Shown: positions 1-6,683, counted from the first letter of the stretch. The stretch is 8,544 nt of DNA from an uncultured Oscillospiraceae bacterium (GCA_934565775.1 CAKTIN010000078.1:1-8544); one strand, 5' to 3'. Notes: generated from the sequence alone by a model not told the origin. Numbers and translations: made by a program.

Positions 1-73
1 AGCGGGTGACGAGGCTCGAACTCGCTACCTCCACCTTGGCAAGGTGGCGCTCTACCGGATGAGCTACACCCGC
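1..73 (-). tRNA. tRNA-Gly, anticodon GCC
   Basis: On the minus strand the sequence folds as a complete 73-nt cloverleaf. The acceptor stem GCGGGTG pairs with CACCCGC, the D stem GCTC pairs with GAGC, the anticodon stem CCACC pairs with GGTGG around the loop TTGCCAA, and a T stem (one G-U pair) surrounds the loop TTCGAGC. The anticodon GCC lies at plus-strand positions 38-40 and reads GGC/GGU glycine codons. The discriminator base is U73, as is usual for bacterial tRNA-Gly. The gene ends exactly at the window edge, so whether CCA is encoded cannot be seen. It has its own strong promoter and also lies directly downstream of the topoisomerase operon, so read-through could add to its expression. 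Confidence 0.97.
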
Positions 74-86
74 ATCAGCAGAACTT

Positions 87-114
87 ATTATAGCACATCC
101 GGAGGATTTGTCAA
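87..114 (-). promoter_or_regulatory. Sigma-70-type promoter of tRNA-Gly
   Basis: On the minus strand a perfect -35 TTGACA (109-114) is followed by a 16-base spacer and a perfect -10 TATAAT (87-92). The predicted transcription start is near position 80, giving a leader of only about seven bases before the mature tRNA 5' end at 73. This is the expected design for a highly expressed stable RNA. The -35 box begins only eight bases past the stop codon of the lipoprotein gene, so the whole 49-base interval between the two genes is promoter and leader. Confidence 0.88.
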
Positions 115-122
115 GTATTTTT

Positions 123-1364
123 TCAGGGATTTGCGGGCTCTGTAGGAGCGGGCTCCTGGGTGGGCTCCGTAGGGGCGGAGGGGGCGGCTTCTTGGGTGGG
201 CTCCTCCGGCGCGGTAGGCTGCTGGGGCGCCTCGGTTTCGGCGGGCTGCACCGGCTCCTGCGCCAGCCCGCAGGGGGGATACTGGTCCTTGGGCCAGGCG
301 TAGGCGGTCATGTCTCCGTCCGCCCGGTAGGTCAGCTGCTCCTCCGCCAGGTCGCCGCAGAGGTCCACATGGTAGTACGTCTCATCCACCCTTACGATAT
401 TCCAGTACCACTCGGCGCCGTTCCGGGTGCCCCGCACCACCTGGCAGTCCAGGCCGGAGCGGCTGCACAGGGCGGCAAAGACATTGGCAAAGGCCAGGCT
501 GTCTCCCTTTCCCTGGCACAGCAGAGAATAGGCGGGGGTGACGCTGGACTCCACGGTATAGCGCAGGCGCTCGGTCAGGAAGGCGTAGAGCTGCTGGAAG
601 CCCACGGCGTCCCCGGCGTTCTTGCTCACATAGCCCTTGGCGGCGTCAAAGATCACCTGCACCTGATCCCGCATGGCGGACATCTCCGCCGGGGAGGTGG
701 TATAGGTAAAGCGCAGCTCCACCACCCGGACCTTGCCGGACTGGGGGAATACGTTGCAGTAGACCGAGGGAATCTCCATGACGATCTCCGGGTGCTGAGC
801 ACAGTAGTGGGCGATATTCGACTTGAAATCCACAGCGTCATAGCCGGAAATTTGCAGTACCAGCCGGGAATCGAAGCTCTCCAGGGCCTGCTCGATGAGC
901 TTCTGGGCGTTGATCATACCCCGGACGGTGCGGATGCTCTGAATTTCCTCCAGGGTGCGCCGGAAGAGAATGGATACCTCCATGAGCTTCTGCCCGTCCT
1001 GCTCATGAAGAGAATAATAAATGCTGTTTACGGCATAGGCCCCCACGGGGTCGGTCCGGCAGACGTAATCCACGGCCTGGTCCATATCCTGGGTGAGGGT
1101 CTCTCCGTAATGGCTCACGTCCAGAGTGCCCTCGGCGGTGTGAGTGCCCACGAAGGACAGCAGGGTGGTCCGCAGGGTCAGATAGCTGTCCACGGGCTCC
1201 ACCTGGGGCTCCTCCGGGGCCTCCGTGGCCAGCTGCTCGGCATGGGGCTTGACGCTGAGGAAGCTGGCCTCCGACCGGACGGCGCAGCCGGACAGCAGCG
1301 CCAGCGCCAGAAGCGCGCAGACCAGCAAGCCCCGCAGGGGGAGAGTTCCGGGCTTTTTCACCAT
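123..1364 (-). CDS. Lipoprotein with degenerate transglutaminase-like domain
   Basis: This is a predicted membrane-anchored lipoprotein of 413 residues. It starts with a Lys-containing n-region and a hydrophobic stretch ending in a lipobox LLSGC, with the lipidated Cys at about residue 27. A short acidic/Pro linker and a mixed alpha/beta region (about 60-245) follow, then a transglutaminase-like core (about 255-340) and a Pro/Thr/Glu-rich tail (about 370-413). The core matches the family pattern around GKGDSLAFANVF, EWYWNIV and YYHVDL. The nucleophile Cys is Ser (289), the His position of the HxWN motif is Trp (319), and only the Asp (334) remains, so peptidase or transamidase activity is unlikely. 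Eight other Cys residues lie in the mature part. The start at 1364 is preferred over the ATG at 1394 because AAGGAGG lies seven bases upstream and a normal signal peptide results. It is the last gene of the topoisomerase operon, 29 bases after the YitT stop. Its biological role is unknown; substrate binding or a structural envelope role is an inference. Confidence 0.85.
   Translation of the reverse strand: MVKKPGTLPLRGLLVCALLALALLSGCAVRSEASFLSVKPHAEQLATEAPEEPQVEPVDSYLTLRTTLLSFVGTHTAEGTLDVSHYGETLTQDMDQAVDYVCRTDPVGAYAVNSIYYSLHEQDGQKLMEVSILFRRTLEEIQSIRTVRGMINAQKLIEQALESFDSRLVLQISGYDAVDFKSNIAHYCAQHPEIVMEIPSVYCNVFPQSGKVRVVELRFTYTTSPAEMSAMRDQVQVIFDAAKGYVSKNAGDAVGFQQLYAFLTERLRYTVESSVTPAYSLLCQGKGDSLAFANVFAALCSRSGLDCQVVRGTRNGAEWYWNIVRVDETYYHVDLCGDLAEEQLTYRADGDMTAYAWPKDQYPPCGLAQEPVQPAETEAPQQPTAPEEPTQEAAPSAPTEPTQEPAPTEPANP
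126..260 (-). repeat. Pro/Thr/Glu-rich C-terminal tail with imperfect repeats
   Basis: The last ~45 codons of the lipoprotein gene encode a low-complexity tail in which motifs such as EEPTQE, TEPTQEP and APTEP recur. At DNA level the 12-mer TGGGTGGGCTCC occurs at 157-168 and again at 193-204 on the plus strand. The tail is probably disordered and could act as an extended linker in the cell wall. Its repeat unit is short enough to vary in length by slippage between strains, although that is inference. Confidence 0.6.
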
Positions 1365-1371
1365 GACGCAG

Positions 1372-1378
1372 CCTCCTT
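1372..1378 (-). promoter_or_regulatory. Ribosome binding site that sets the lipoprotein start
   Basis: AAGGAGG on the minus strand lies seven bases before the ATG at 1364. The alternative upstream ATG at 1392-1394, which overlaps the yitT-like stop codon by one base, has no comparable site and would put a His-rich stretch before the signal peptide. Confidence 0.85.
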
Positions 1379-1393
1379 TTTGATGATGGAACA

Positions 1394-2257
1394 TTACAGG
1401 GAATCGGAGGTATACCGGGCGAAGCCGTCTCCCAGGACCTGATGGCTCTCCTGGAGAATGACGAAGGCGTCCGGATCGATGGACACCACGATCTCCTTCA
1501 GATCCGCCAGCTGCTGCTTCTTAACGGCGGTGAGGATGACCTTGGTATCCTTGCCGCTGTAGGAGCCCTGGCCGTACAGATAGGTCACGCCCCGGCCCAG
1601 CTGATCGCCGATGGCCTTGGCAATGGCCTCGTACTGCCCGGAGACGATGAGCGCCACCTTGGAGTAATCAAAGCTGTAGACCACCGCGTCCACCACCTTG
1701 GAGCACAGGTACAGGGTAATGGCGCAGTAGAGGATGTTGGACACGTCCTGGAAGGCGATGCCCGTCAGGAGCATGACGGTGCTGTCAAAGCCCAGGACGA
1801 TTTTGCCGATGGGGATGTGCTTCCAGCGCTTCTTCAGCAGACGGACGATAATATCCGACCCGCCGGTGGAGGCCCCGGCCAGAAAGACCAGCCCCGCGCC
1901 CGCTCCACAGAACACGCCCCCGAATACCGCCCCCAGAAGGGGCTCCGTGGGGAAGGCGGGCAGGGCAAGAAACAGCTCCAGAAAGCCGGACAGCGCGGCG
2001 GTGCCGATGAGAGAGCCAAAGAAAAACTTCTTCCCGATGCGCAGCCCGCCAATGAGAAACAGGGGGATGTTAATCAGCAGGGAGACCAGGGCCACGGAGC
2101 CCCAGTTGGTCAGGTGAACGATGATCATGGCCAGACCGGACAGGCCGCCGGCGTTAATATCGTGCGGGGCCAGGAACAGATCAAAGCCCAGGGCGAACAG
2201 GGCGCATCCGGCAATGATCTCCAGGCTCCAAAGGACCCAGCGCGGGAAGTTTTTCAA
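1394..2257 (-). CDS. YitT family membrane protein with C-terminal DUF2179
   Basis: This 287-residue integral membrane protein belongs to the YitT/DUF161 family with a cytosolic DUF2179 domain. Hydrophobic segments lie at about residues 10-30, 45-70, 78-100, 105-128 and 152-190, consistent with about five membrane spans. Family signatures are clear: NAGGLSGLAMII after the first span, GASTGGSDII (about 128-137) before the fourth loop, and in the C-terminal domain GRGVTYLYGQGSYSG (about 221-235) with a closing LGDGF. Length is typical. Many Firmicutes carry several paralogues, and the substrate, if it is a transporter, is not established. The start is TTG at 2257, chosen because AAGGAG (2263-2268) lies five bases upstream and the N-terminus matches the family. 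It begins 16 bases after the parC-like stop and is followed by the lipoprotein gene, so translation is probably coupled within the operon. Confidence 0.92.
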   Translation of the reverse strand: MKNFPRWVLWSLEIIAGCALFALGFDLFLAPHDINAGGLSGLAMIIVHLTNWGSVALVSLLINIPLFLIGGLRIGKKFFFGSLIGTAALSGFLELFLALPAFPTEPLLGAVFGGVFCGAGAGLVFLAGASTGGSDIIVRLLKKRWKHIPIGKIVLGFDSTVMLLTGIAFQDVSNILYCAITLYLCSKVVDAVVYSFDYSKVALIVSGQYEAIAKAIGDQLGRGVTYLYGQGSYSGKDTKVILTAVKKQQLADLKEIVVSIDPDAFVILQESHQVLGDGFARYTSDSL

Positions 2258-2273
2258 GTGGACTCCTTCTTTC

Positions 2274-4517
2274 TTAAATCTCCAGACGAATTTGCTTTTC
2301 CTCCGAGTCCTCCTCCTTGAGCAGGGCCCCGGCGGCGGGGATGGCCTTGGCCCGGTAGCGGGCGCGGTTGGTAATGGGGGTGTCCTCCAGCAGGGCGCCT
2401 CGGGCCAGAGCGGCGTTTTTCCGCAGGGTCAGCACGGCCACCCCCTGGGTGTTCCGGGTGGTTTTCGGCGCCAGCAGGGCGGTGGAGAGAAGCAGGGCCC
2501 GGCCGTCTGTGGAATAGGCCACGATCTCCTTCTCCTCCTGAAGGGCCAGGACGGTTTTTAGGGGGCTTTTGTCGGAATAAGCACCGGTGAGCTTCTTCCG
2601 GTTGGATTTGGTGTCATAGGCGGACAGGGAGACCCGGGCGACCTTGCCGTTTTCAAAGAAGAACAGCAAAAAGCCGCTGTAATCCCCGGGCAGGCACACG
2701 TCGATCACCGCTTCACCGGGGTCAAAGCCCAGCTTCGCCGGGAGATAATCCCCCAGGAGGGAGGCCTTGCCGTCGTCAAAGTCGGAGCAGCGGGCCTTAT
2801 AGACCTGGAACTGGTCCGTAAAGATTAAGAGCTCCGCCCGGTTGGTGGTCTCATAGGTTTTCAGGAGGGCGTCTCCCTCCTTCAGCTTCTGCTCGCCGGA
2901 CATCCGCAGGGACTGGGCGGTGATCTTCTTGAAGTAGCCGTCCCGGGAGATGAACAGGGTCACGGGATAATCCGGAATTTCGTCGGGCTCCTCCTCCAGA
3001 ACGGCCTCGTGCTCATACACCAGCTCGGTTTTCCGGGGGCGGCCGTATTTCTTGCTGACCTGCTCCAGCTCGGAGATGATGAGCTTCTGCACCCGGGTGC
3101 GGCTGCTCAGGATACGCTCCAGATCGGCGATCTCTGCCTCCAGATCGGCGACCTCAGCGGTGCGCTTGAGGATATACTCCCGGTTGATGTTCCGCAGCTT
3201 GATCTCCGCCACATACTCCGCCTGGATCTGGTCAATGCCAAAGCCGATCATCAGATTGGGCACGACCTCGCTTTCCAGCTCGGTGTTCCGGATAATGGCA
3301 ATGGCCTGGTCAATGTCCAGCAGGATCCGCTGGAGGCCCTTGAGCAGATGGAGCTTTTCCTCCTTCCGGGCCTTCTGGTAGAATACCCGGCACTTGACGC
3401 ACTCCGTCCGCCAGGCGACCCATTCGCTCAGAATCTCGCCCACCCCCATGACCCGGGGCATTCCCGCAATGAGGATGTTGAAGTTGCAGGCGAAGGAGTC
3501 CTGGAGGGTGGTGGTGCGGAACAGCTTCTGCATGAGCTTTTCCGGGTCCGCCCCCCGCTTCAGATCAATGGCGAGCTTCAGACCGGACAGGTCCGTCTCG
3601 TCCCGCATATCGGCGATCTCTTTGATCTTTCCCGCCTTGATCAGCTCCGCCACCTTGTCCATAATGGCCTCGGTGGTGGTGGTATAGGGAATCTCATAGA
3701 CCTCAATGAGGTTGCTTTCCTTGAGATAGCGCCATTTGGCCCGGAGCTTGAAGCTGCCCCGGCCGGTCTTGTAAATTTCAGCCATGGCCTCCGGGTCATA
3801 CAGCAGCTGCCCGCCGGTGGAGAAATCCGGGGCGGGGAGGGTCTCCAGAAGATTGCAATCCGGGTCCTCGATGAACCGGACGGTGGTCTGGCAGACCTCG
3901 GCCAGATTAAAGCCGCAGATGTTGCTTGCCATACTGACGGCGATGCCCTGATTGGCCGACACCAGCACATTGGGGAAGGTGGTGGGCAGGAGGGAGGGCT
4001 CTTTCATGGTGCCGTCGTAATTGTCCACCATTTCCACCGTATCATAGTCGATGTCCCGGAAAAGCTCGGCGCAGATGCCGTCCAGCTTGGCCTCGGTGTA
4101 CCGGGAGGCGGCGTAGGCCATATCCCGGGAGTAGACCTTGCCAAAGTTGCCCTTGGAGTCCACAAAGGGGTGCAGCAGGGTCTCGTTGCCCCGGGACAGC
4201 CGCACCATGGTCTCGTAAATGGCCGCGTCTCCGTGGGGATTCAGGCGCATGGTCTGCCCCACGATGTTGGCGGATTTGGTCCGCTCGCCGCTCAGCAGCC
4301 CCATTTTGTACATGGTGTACAGCAGCTTCCGGTGGCTGGGCTTGAAGCCGTCAATCTCCGGGATGGCCCGGGAGACGATGACGGACATGGCATAGGGCAT
4401 GAAGTTGACCTCCAGGGTCTCGGAGATGGGCTGCTCAATGGTAGAGCCGGCCAGCCCCATGACCTTTGAGGTGTCGATTTTCTTTTTTCCGGATGGTTCC
4501 GCTTTTTTTCTTGCCAT
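2274..4517 (-). CDS. parC: Type IIA DNA topoisomerase subunit A (ParC-like)
   Basis: This 747-residue breakage-reunion subunit cuts and rejoins duplex DNA with its partner encoded just upstream. After a Lys-rich tail, the winged-helix/tower region contains GFKPSHRKLLYTM (about 58-70) and NPHGDAAIYET (about 93-103). The catalytic pair Arg139-Tyr140 sits in ASRYTEAKL, and FPNVLVSANQGIAV follows. A coiled-coil C-gate arm spans about 435-490. The C-terminal part (about 515-700) holds roughly four blade-like strands such as VTLFISRDGYFKKI and ELLIFTDQFQVYKA. I find no GyrA box (QRRGGKG type), so negative supercoiling is not expected and topoisomerase IV is the better name. Two oddities are the Ala98 at the position of the quinolone-contact Ser and a one-residue shortening just before the PHGD motif. 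The start ATG at 4517 has AAGGAG six bases upstream. It lies 33 bases after the parE-like stop. The sequence is divergent from textbook GyrA/ParC, so the symbol is by function. Confidence 0.9.
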   Translation of the reverse strand: MARKKAEPSGKKKIDTSKVMGLAGSTIEQPISETLEVNFMPYAMSVIVSRAIPEIDGFKPSHRKLLYTMYKMGLLSGERTKSANIVGQTMRLNPHGDAAIYETMVRLSRGNETLLHPFVDSKGNFGKVYSRDMAYAASRYTEAKLDGICAELFRDIDYDTVEMVDNYDGTMKEPSLLPTTFPNVLVSANQGIAVSMASNICGFNLAEVCQTTVRFIEDPDCNLLETLPAPDFSTGGQLLYDPEAMAEIYKTGRGSFKLRAKWRYLKESNLIEVYEIPYTTTTEAIMDKVAELIKAGKIKEIADMRDETDLSGLKLAIDLKRGADPEKLMQKLFRTTTLQDSFACNFNILIAGMPRVMGVGEILSEWVAWRTECVKCRVFYQKARKEEKLHLLKGLQRILLDIDQAIAIIRNTELESEVVPNLMIGFGIDQIQAEYVAEIKLRNINREYILKRTAEVADLEAEIADLERILSSRTRVQKLIISELEQVSKKYGRPRKTELVYEHEAVLEEEPDEIPDYPVTLFISRDGYFKKITAQSLRMSGEQKLKEGDALLKTYETTNRAELLIFTDQFQVYKARCSDFDDGKASLLGDYLPAKLGFDPGEAVIDVCLPGDYSGFLLFFFENGKVARVSLSAYDTKSNRKKLTGAYSDKSPLKTVLALQEEKEIVAYSTDGRALLLSTALLAPKTTRNTQGVAVLTLRKNAALARGALLEDTPITNRARYRAKAIPAAGALLKEEDSEEKQIRLEI

Positions 4518-4550
4518 ACTAGGCTCCTTACTTGCGCGGGCTTCGGCCCT

Positions 4551-6527
4551 TTAAGACAGGTCCGCCAGCTCCAGATATTTTGCGCCGTTTTCTGCGATAA
4601 AGTTCTTCCGCTCGCTGAGGTTGTCCCCCTGGAGCACATCGAAATAGTAGGCCGTCCGGGCGGCGTCCTCGGGCATGACCTGAATGAGCCGACGGGTCTC
4701 GGGATTCATGGTGGTCATCCACATCATCTCCGGCTCGTTCTCGCCCAGGCCCTTGGACCGGGCAATGGCGTATTTCTTCCCCTCCAGCTCCTTGAGGATC
4801 CGGATCTTCTCCTGCTCGTTATAGGCGAACCAGGTCTTGTCCTTGCAGGTGATCTCAAACAGGGGGGATTCGGCGATATAGACATAGCCCTCGTTGATCA
4901 GAGTGGGGCACAGGCGGTAGAGCATGGTGAGGATCAGGGTGCGGATCTGGTAGCCGTCCACATCCGCATCGGTGCAGATAATGACCTTGCTCCACCGGAG
5001 GCTGCCCAGGTCGAAGGAGGAGAGCCCCTTGATCTTCTTGCTTTGCAGCTCCACGCCGCAGCCCAGGACCTTCATCAGATCCGTAATGATCTCGCTTTTG
5101 AAGATTTTGTCGTAATCCGCCTTGAGGCAGTTGAGGATCTTGCCCCGGACCGGCATGATCCCCTGAAATTCCGCGTCCCGGCCCAGCTTCACGGAGCCCA
5201 GGGCGGAATCGCCCTCCACAATATACAGCTCCCGCTTCTGCGTGTCCCGGCTGCGGCAGTCCACAAACTTTTGCACCCGGTTGGCAATGTCCACATTGCC
5301 GGAGAGCTTCTTTTTGACGCTGATTTTGGCCTGCTCTGCGGACTCCCGGCTGCGCTTATTGACCAGAATTTGATCCGCCGCCCGGTCCGCCTCCGCCTTG
5401 TTTTCCAGAAACCAGACCTGGAGCTTGTCCTTGAAGAAGACGGTCATAGCCTCCTGGATGAACTTGGAGTTTACGGACTTCTTGGTCTGATTCTCGAAGC
5501 TGGCCAGGGTGGAGAAGCAGTTTGTCACCAGCACCAGGCTGTCCTGGATGTCCTGGAAAATGATTTTGGATTCGTTTTTGGTATATTTCCCGGAATCCCG
5601 CAGGTATTTGTCGAAGGCGGCCACAAAGCCGGAGCGGGTGGCCTTATCCGGGGAGCCGCCGTATTCCAGCCAGGAGGAGTTGTGATAATACTCGATATGG
5701 CTGACCTTCTTGGAAAAGCAGAAGGCGGCGGTGATTTTCAGCTTCATTTCCGGGCGGGTATCGCTGTCCCGGCCCCGGCGCTCCGCCTCAAAGTAGGCGG
5801 GCATGGTAAAGGCGTCGTCTCCGGCCAGCTCCTCCAGATACTGGACGATGCCGCCGTCATAGCGGTATTCCGTGACCTCAAATTTGCCGTTTACCTGGTT
5901 GCGGAACCGGAAGGTCACGCCCTGGTTCACCACGGCCTGGCGGCGGATTACATCCTTATAATATTCCGCCGGGATGTCAATCTCCGTAAAGACCTCCCGG
6001 TCGGGCTTCCAGTGAAAGTAGGAGCCGGTTTTCTTCCGGTCCGTGGGCTCCTTTTTCATCTTCCCCACCGGGCGGCCCTTTTCAAAGTGCAGGGTGTACT
6101 TGTAGCCGTCCCGGCGGATTACGGCGTCAAAGTATTCCGAGGCGTACTGGGTGGCGCAGGAGCCCAGGCCGTTGAGACCCAGGGAGTATTCATAGTTGCC
6201 GCCGTCGGTGCCGTATTTGCCTCCGGCGTACATTTCGCAAAAGACCAGCTCCCAGTTGTACCGCTGCTCCTTTTCGTTCCAGTCCACGGGGCAGCCCCGG
6301 CCGAAATCCTCCACATCCACGGACAGGTCCTCATACCGGGTGACGATGATGGTGTCTCCGTAGCCGGAGCGGGCCTCGTCGATGGCGTTGGAGAGAATCT
6401 CAAAAACCGCGTGCTTGCAGCCCTCCAGATCGTCGGAGCCGAAGATCACGGCCGGGCGCTTGCGCACCCGCTCCTCGCCCTTGAGCATGGAAATGCTGGA
6501 ATTGTCATAGACTTGCTTCTTTGTCAT
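4551..6527 (-). CDS. parE: Type IIA DNA topoisomerase subunit B (ParE-like)
   Basis: This 658-residue ATPase/TOPRIM subunit pairs with the ParC-like protein downstream. The GHKL ATPase domain (about 1-215) shows the N box FEILSNAIDEA (Glu43, Asn47), the G1 box DFGRG (Asp74) and the ATP-lid motif SLGLNGLG (115-122). The transducer domain carries the QTK loop ENQTKKS (catalytic-type Lys349). The TOPRIM domain has ELYIVEGDSA (Glu438), MPVRGKILN and DADVDG (Asp520, Asp522). A typical tail region includes SKGLGENEPE and TTMNPETRRL. All catalytic residues are intact, but several usually fixed positions differ: Ser for Asp in the N box, Phe for Asn in G1, and Asn for His in the lid. The start at 6527 (MTKKQ) is preferred to the ATG at 6545 because GAGG lies five bases upstream and no site precedes the longer start. 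It is the first gene of the operon under a consensus promoter. Confidence 0.9.
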   Translation of the reverse strand: MTKKQVYDNSSISMLKGEERVRKRPAVIFGSDDLEGCKHAVFEILSNAIDEARSGYGDTIIVTRYEDLSVDVEDFGRGCPVDWNEKEQRYNWELVFCEMYAGGKYGTDGGNYEYSLGLNGLGSCATQYASEYFDAVIRRDGYKYTLHFEKGRPVGKMKKEPTDRKKTGSYFHWKPDREVFTEIDIPAEYYKDVIRRQAVVNQGVTFRFRNQVNGKFEVTEYRYDGGIVQYLEELAGDDAFTMPAYFEAERRGRDSDTRPEMKLKITAAFCFSKKVSHIEYYHNSSWLEYGGSPDKATRSGFVAAFDKYLRDSGKYTKNESKIIFQDIQDSLVLVTNCFSTLASFENQTKKSVNSKFIQEAMTVFFKDKLQVWFLENKAEADRAADQILVNKRSRESAEQAKISVKKKLSGNVDIANRVQKFVDCRSRDTQKRELYIVEGDSALGSVKLGRDAEFQGIMPVRGKILNCLKADYDKIFKSEIITDLMKVLGCGVELQSKKIKGLSSFDLGSLRWSKVIICTDADVDGYQIRTLILTMLYRLCPTLINEGYVYIAESPLFEITCKDKTWFAYNEQEKIRILKELEGKKYAIARSKGLGENEPEMMWMTTMNPETRRLIQVMPEDAARTAYYFDVLQGDNLSERKNFIAENGAKYLELADLS

Positions 6528-6532
6528 GGCGA

Positions 6533-6536
6533 CCTC
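6533..6536 (-). promoter_or_regulatory. Ribosome binding site favouring the inner parE start
   Basis: GAGG on the minus strand lies five bases before the ATG at 6527. The ATG at 6545 is preceded by the inverted repeat and shows no purine-rich site, so it is the weaker choice. The site is short, so initiation at both codons remains possible. Confidence 0.6.
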
Positions 6537-6546
6537 ACGATTCATC

Positions 6547-6561
6547 GTGGTATTTTACCAC
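6547..6561. promoter_or_regulatory. Perfect inverted repeat in the operon leader
   Basis: GTGGTA-TTT-TACCAC forms six-base arms around a three-base centre. It lies roughly 15 to 30 bases downstream of the predicted transcription start of the topoisomerase operon and 20 bases before the preferred parE start. It could be a repressor operator placed as a roadblock, or a small mRNA hairpin (GUGGUA AAA UACCAC) near the ribosome site. There is no U tract, so it is not a terminator. Confidence 0.55.
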
Positions 6562-6582
6562 ATAAATATCCATTATAGCGAT

Positions 6583-6611
6583 ATTATAGTCTTTTTCCGA
6601 AGGAATGTCAA
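6583..6611 (-). promoter_or_regulatory. Consensus sigma-70-type promoter of the parE-parC operon
   Basis: On the minus strand TTGACA (6606-6611), a 17-base spacer and TATAAT (6583-6588) match the vegetative consensus at every position. The predicted start is near 6576. A second TATAAT at 6572-6577 lies eleven bases further downstream but has no matching -35 (TCGGAA at the corresponding place), so it may be a secondary -10 or an accident of the A/T-rich leader. No other promoter of this quality is seen before the downstream genes. Confidence 0.88.
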
Positions 6612-6612
6612 T

Positions 6613-6623
6613 CCGCCGGGCGG
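6613..6623. promoter_or_regulatory. GC-rich palindrome between the divergent -35 boxes
   Basis: CCGCC-G-GGCGG is a perfect five-base-arm palindrome centred at 6618. The two -35 boxes are at 6606-6611 (minus strand) and 6626-6631 (plus strand), so a protein bound here could affect both promoters. The MocR-type regulator is the obvious candidate because such proteins often regulate a divergent neighbour and themselves. In GC-rich DNA such a short GC palindrome can arise by chance. Confidence 0.35.
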
Positions 6624-6625
6624 GG

Positions 6626-6654
6626 TTGCGTTCCTCCCGGATTCGCGGTACAAT
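6626..6654 (+). promoter_or_regulatory. Promoter of the MocR-type regulator gene
   Basis: TTGCGT (6626-6631), a 17-base spacer and TACAAT (6649-6654) form a good but less than consensus promoter. The predicted start is near 6661, giving a leader of about 23 bases that holds only the ribosome site. It is back to back with the operon promoter, with 14 bases between the two -35 boxes. Confidence 0.75.
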
Positions 6655-6667
6655 AAAAGAAATTGTC

Positions 6668-6675
6668 AAAGGAGG
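6668..6675 (+). promoter_or_regulatory. Ribosome binding site that sets the MocR start
   Basis: AAAGGAGG lies eight bases before the ATG at 6684. An in-frame TTG at 6663 would place this site inside the coding sequence and lies at the predicted transcription start, so it is rejected. Confidence 0.9.
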
Positions 6676-6683
6676 CGACGGAG

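Noticed and set aside
3009..4469. 486-codon open frame on the plus strand opposite the parC-like gene
   Set aside because: Same reasoning: no recognisable domain, no ribosome site seen, and the opposite strand carries an unmistakable family protein.
4538..4549. Small hairpin GGGC-TTCG-GCCC between the parE-like and parC-like genes, considered as a terminator
   Set aside because: The stem has only four base pairs and there is no U tract on either strand. The UUCG loop forms on the plus strand, opposite to transcription, so it is probably fortuitous.
4551..6545. Naming the topoisomerase pair gyrB/gyrA
   Set aside because: The A subunit has no visible GyrA box and the context is not the dnaA-recF-gyrB origin region, so topoisomerase IV-like is better supported, though not proven.
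6547..6561. Possible GabR-like half site (ATACCA on the minus strand) in the leader inverted repeat
   Set aside because: Only a single copy is found, not the direct repeats used by GabR, and a six-base match is too short to support a claim of a shared operator.
5043..6578. 511-codon open frame on the plus strand opposite the parE-like gene
   Set aside because: It is antisense to a clear topoisomerase gene, its translation is a Gly/Val/Leu/His-rich string without family motifs, and such frames are expected opposite GC-rich genes.
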